A stretch of 36,654 nt of DNA from Candidatus Aenigmatarchaeota archaeon (GTDB taxonomy: Archaea > Aenigmatarchaeota > Aenigmatarchaeia > QMZP01): the NCBI GenBank assembly GCA_016782405.1, contig JADHYO010000003.1, positions 1 to 36,654 on the forward strand. Reading direction: 5' to 3'. The notes beneath the pieces are model-generated. The model was not told where the DNA came from, searched no databases, and was given only the letters and a program-made list of their open reading frames with translations. Each line of letters opens with the position of its first letter. Position 1 is the stretch's first letter. This document shows positions 35,155 to 36,654 of the stretch, one piece after another. A program made the position numbers and the translations under genes.

Positions 35155-36470
35155 TGGTGGATCACCTCGAGGATTTTATTGTCGCCAAAGCGGTTCTTGC
35201 TCCATCTGAAAATAGCAGTCAGAACTTCCCCGTCATTCAGCTCCTCAGGGACAAGGCTGTAGTCATTGACAAAATCAAATACCAGTCTTTTGGTAACATT
35301 TATTATTGCACTTTCTACCAGATAGCCAGATTTAGAGGCGTTTATTGTTTGGTTGCCGTTGCCTGTGGCATTAATCTCGTACCTGCCACTCTGGTTTGTC
35401 ACGACTGTCTTATTTACCAGGGTAACATTGGCTTTTTCCATTGGGTTCCCAAAGATGTCTTCTATAAAACCTGACAGTGGCCCGCCAATCACTTCAATTA
35501 TGGTCTCGCCGAAACTTCCGTAGTAGATGACCCCATCATTGTCAACTGTCTTCCATTCACCTGTTATTTTGTGGGAGCCGGCCTCCGGGGGAGTTGTGAA
35601 GATGTAGTTAATTGTTCCGTCTTTTAGGGGGAACCTATCTCCCATGAGCCATTTGACATGTGTGCTCTCGTCGAAGCTGCTGTCTGTGGCTTCTGTGCTT
35701 TCTGCCCACACTGAATTTTCTGCGTCTGCTGAATCACTGCCCATTATCTGGATTATTCCCATTGGGTTGGTCTCCCTTACCACTAGACCTATTTGGGATG
35801 TAAGGAATGAATAGCTTAGGGAAACATTAACAACCACGTTTGGTTTGTAGCTTGTTTTCAGTGGGGAAAGTATTCTCTTCGCATCTAGGATTTTCTGGGC
35901 CTGGGCTTCCCTGTACTTGCTGTTTTGAGGTTCTGGCTTTTCTCTTTCCAAGAAGTCTGCGCTGTTGTTCCCTGTGTCCTGGTTGTTTCCGCCCCACGGT
36001 ATTAGGAAGCCGGGCTTTCTTTCAAGACTGTGACCGCTTTTCACATCCGCTGCAGGTGAGGCTTCGTACATTCCCGGGTTGTTGAAGCCCGCCTTTTCTC
36101 CGTAGCCTACAGTGTCTATTATTTTTGATGGATCTTTCAACCTTACAGAATCAGGACTGTTTTGTAAATCAGCTCCTACTGCAGGGCAGTCCCTGCTAAA
36201 AATATTTCTCTGTCCAATTAGGTAGTAGCCATAAGCTGGGACGCTCCCTTCTAGAGGGGCCCAGACCTTCCACTTTCCGTCATTGCCGTTTCCCATCTCA
36301 ACTACCCAGCCTGTGAGGTTCACTGGAGTTGAGGCGGGGTTGTAAAGCTCGACGAATTCGTTTCCAGTGTCTGTGCCGTCAGGATCGTAAAGTATTTCGC
36401 TGATGACAACAGCTGAAGCGCTCGGAAGAATGAGTATGGAAATAATTGCTGCTGCCAGGAAACTTTTCAT
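35133..36470 (-). CDS. Secreted lamin-tail-domain (LTD) protein with carboxypeptidase-regulatory-like module
   Basis: VVISEILYDPDGTDTGNEFVELYNPASTPVNLTGWVVEMGN (LTD); GFIEDIFGNPMEKANVTLVNKTVVTNQSGRYEINATGNGNQTINASKSGY (CarboxypepD_reg-like); overlaps the next gene by 22 nt. Confidence 0.82.
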   Translation of the reverse strand: MKSFLAAAIISILILPSASAVVISEILYDPDGTDTGNEFVELYNPASTPVNLTGWVVEMGNGNDGKWKVWAPLEGSVPAYGYYLIGQRNIFSRDCPAVGADLQNSPDSVRLKDPSKIIDTVGYGEKAGFNNPGMYEASPAADVKSGHSLERKPGFLIPWGGNNQDTGNNSADFLEREKPEPQNSKYREAQAQKILDAKRILSPLKTSYKPNVVVNVSLSYSFLTSQIGLVVRETNPMGIIQIMGSDSADAENSVWAESTEATDSSFDESTHVKWLMGDRFPLKDGTINYIFTTPPEAGSHKITGEWKTVDNDGVIYYGSFGETIIEVIGGPLSGFIEDIFGNPMEKANVTLVNKTVVTNQSGRYEINATGNGNQTINASKSGYLVESAIINVTKRLVFDFVNDYSLVPEELNDGEVLTAIFRWSKNRFGDNKILEVIHQWANTQD

Positions 36471-36654
36471 AGTATATTATTTGATACATAATTAATAAAT
36501 GGGTTGGGTTTGTTGGTATCTACTCACCTACGGTAAGTGATTCTGAATATACTCATACCCGTAATCCATAAATTCCTTTCCCTGTTTTTTCCATGTTCCC
36601 ATGACTGACATGATCACCTCATGGTTCCTTGACCCCTTAGGGGACCTGTTCCCC

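Noticed and set aside
36528-36654. Minus-strand short ORF (...MSVMGTWKKQGKEFMDYGYEYIQNHLP*) at the right edge
   Set aside because: Only ~27 aa from the first ATG and truncated by the window; cannot be supported here.
1-36654. CRISPR arrays, tRNA/rRNA genes, transposases, integrases, toxin-antitoxin or defence islands
   Set aside because: None recognised on either strand by reading; no regularly spaced repeats or tRNA T-loop/acceptor patterns noticed. A tRNAscan/minced run would settle it.

Overview
This 36.7 kb window is archaeal. Diagnostic genes are S6e, Rad50, SBDS, proteasome alpha and beta, TyrRS, TrpRS, exosome Rrp4/Rrp41/Rrp42, L37Ae, RpoP, prefoldin beta, archaeal SepF and aCPSF1. 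The overall feel is DPANN-like or environmental, but I cannot assign a taxon. Most of the window is housekeeping genes with small orphan ORFs between them. Four things stand out. (1) An island at about 25.14-27.20 kb holds a GC-rich, bacterial-looking secreted-protein ORF (25648-26649). It lies between two roughly 0.5 kb noncoding segments full of inverted repeats: a UUCG-capped hairpin inside a 9-bp helix upstream, and a compact three-way junction, nested long hairpins and a terminal stem plus T7 downstream. This is my best candidate for an undescribed element. (2) A ribonucleotide reductase locus combines adenosylcobalamin-dependent RNR, cobalamin adenosyltransferase, Nudix and an NrdR repressor. 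Two NrdR-box-like 16-bp palindromes, 32 bp apart start to start, lie just upstream of the RNR start. (3) There are Cys-rich microproteins below the supplied ORF cutoff at 3675-3824(-) and 13144-13254(-), plus RpoP at 23973-24110(+). (4) The archaeal proteasome/SBDS/exosome superoperon is split into two blocks. No tRNA, rRNA, CRISPR array, transposase or integrase was recognised. All assignments are from reading the sequence; no searches or folding were run.
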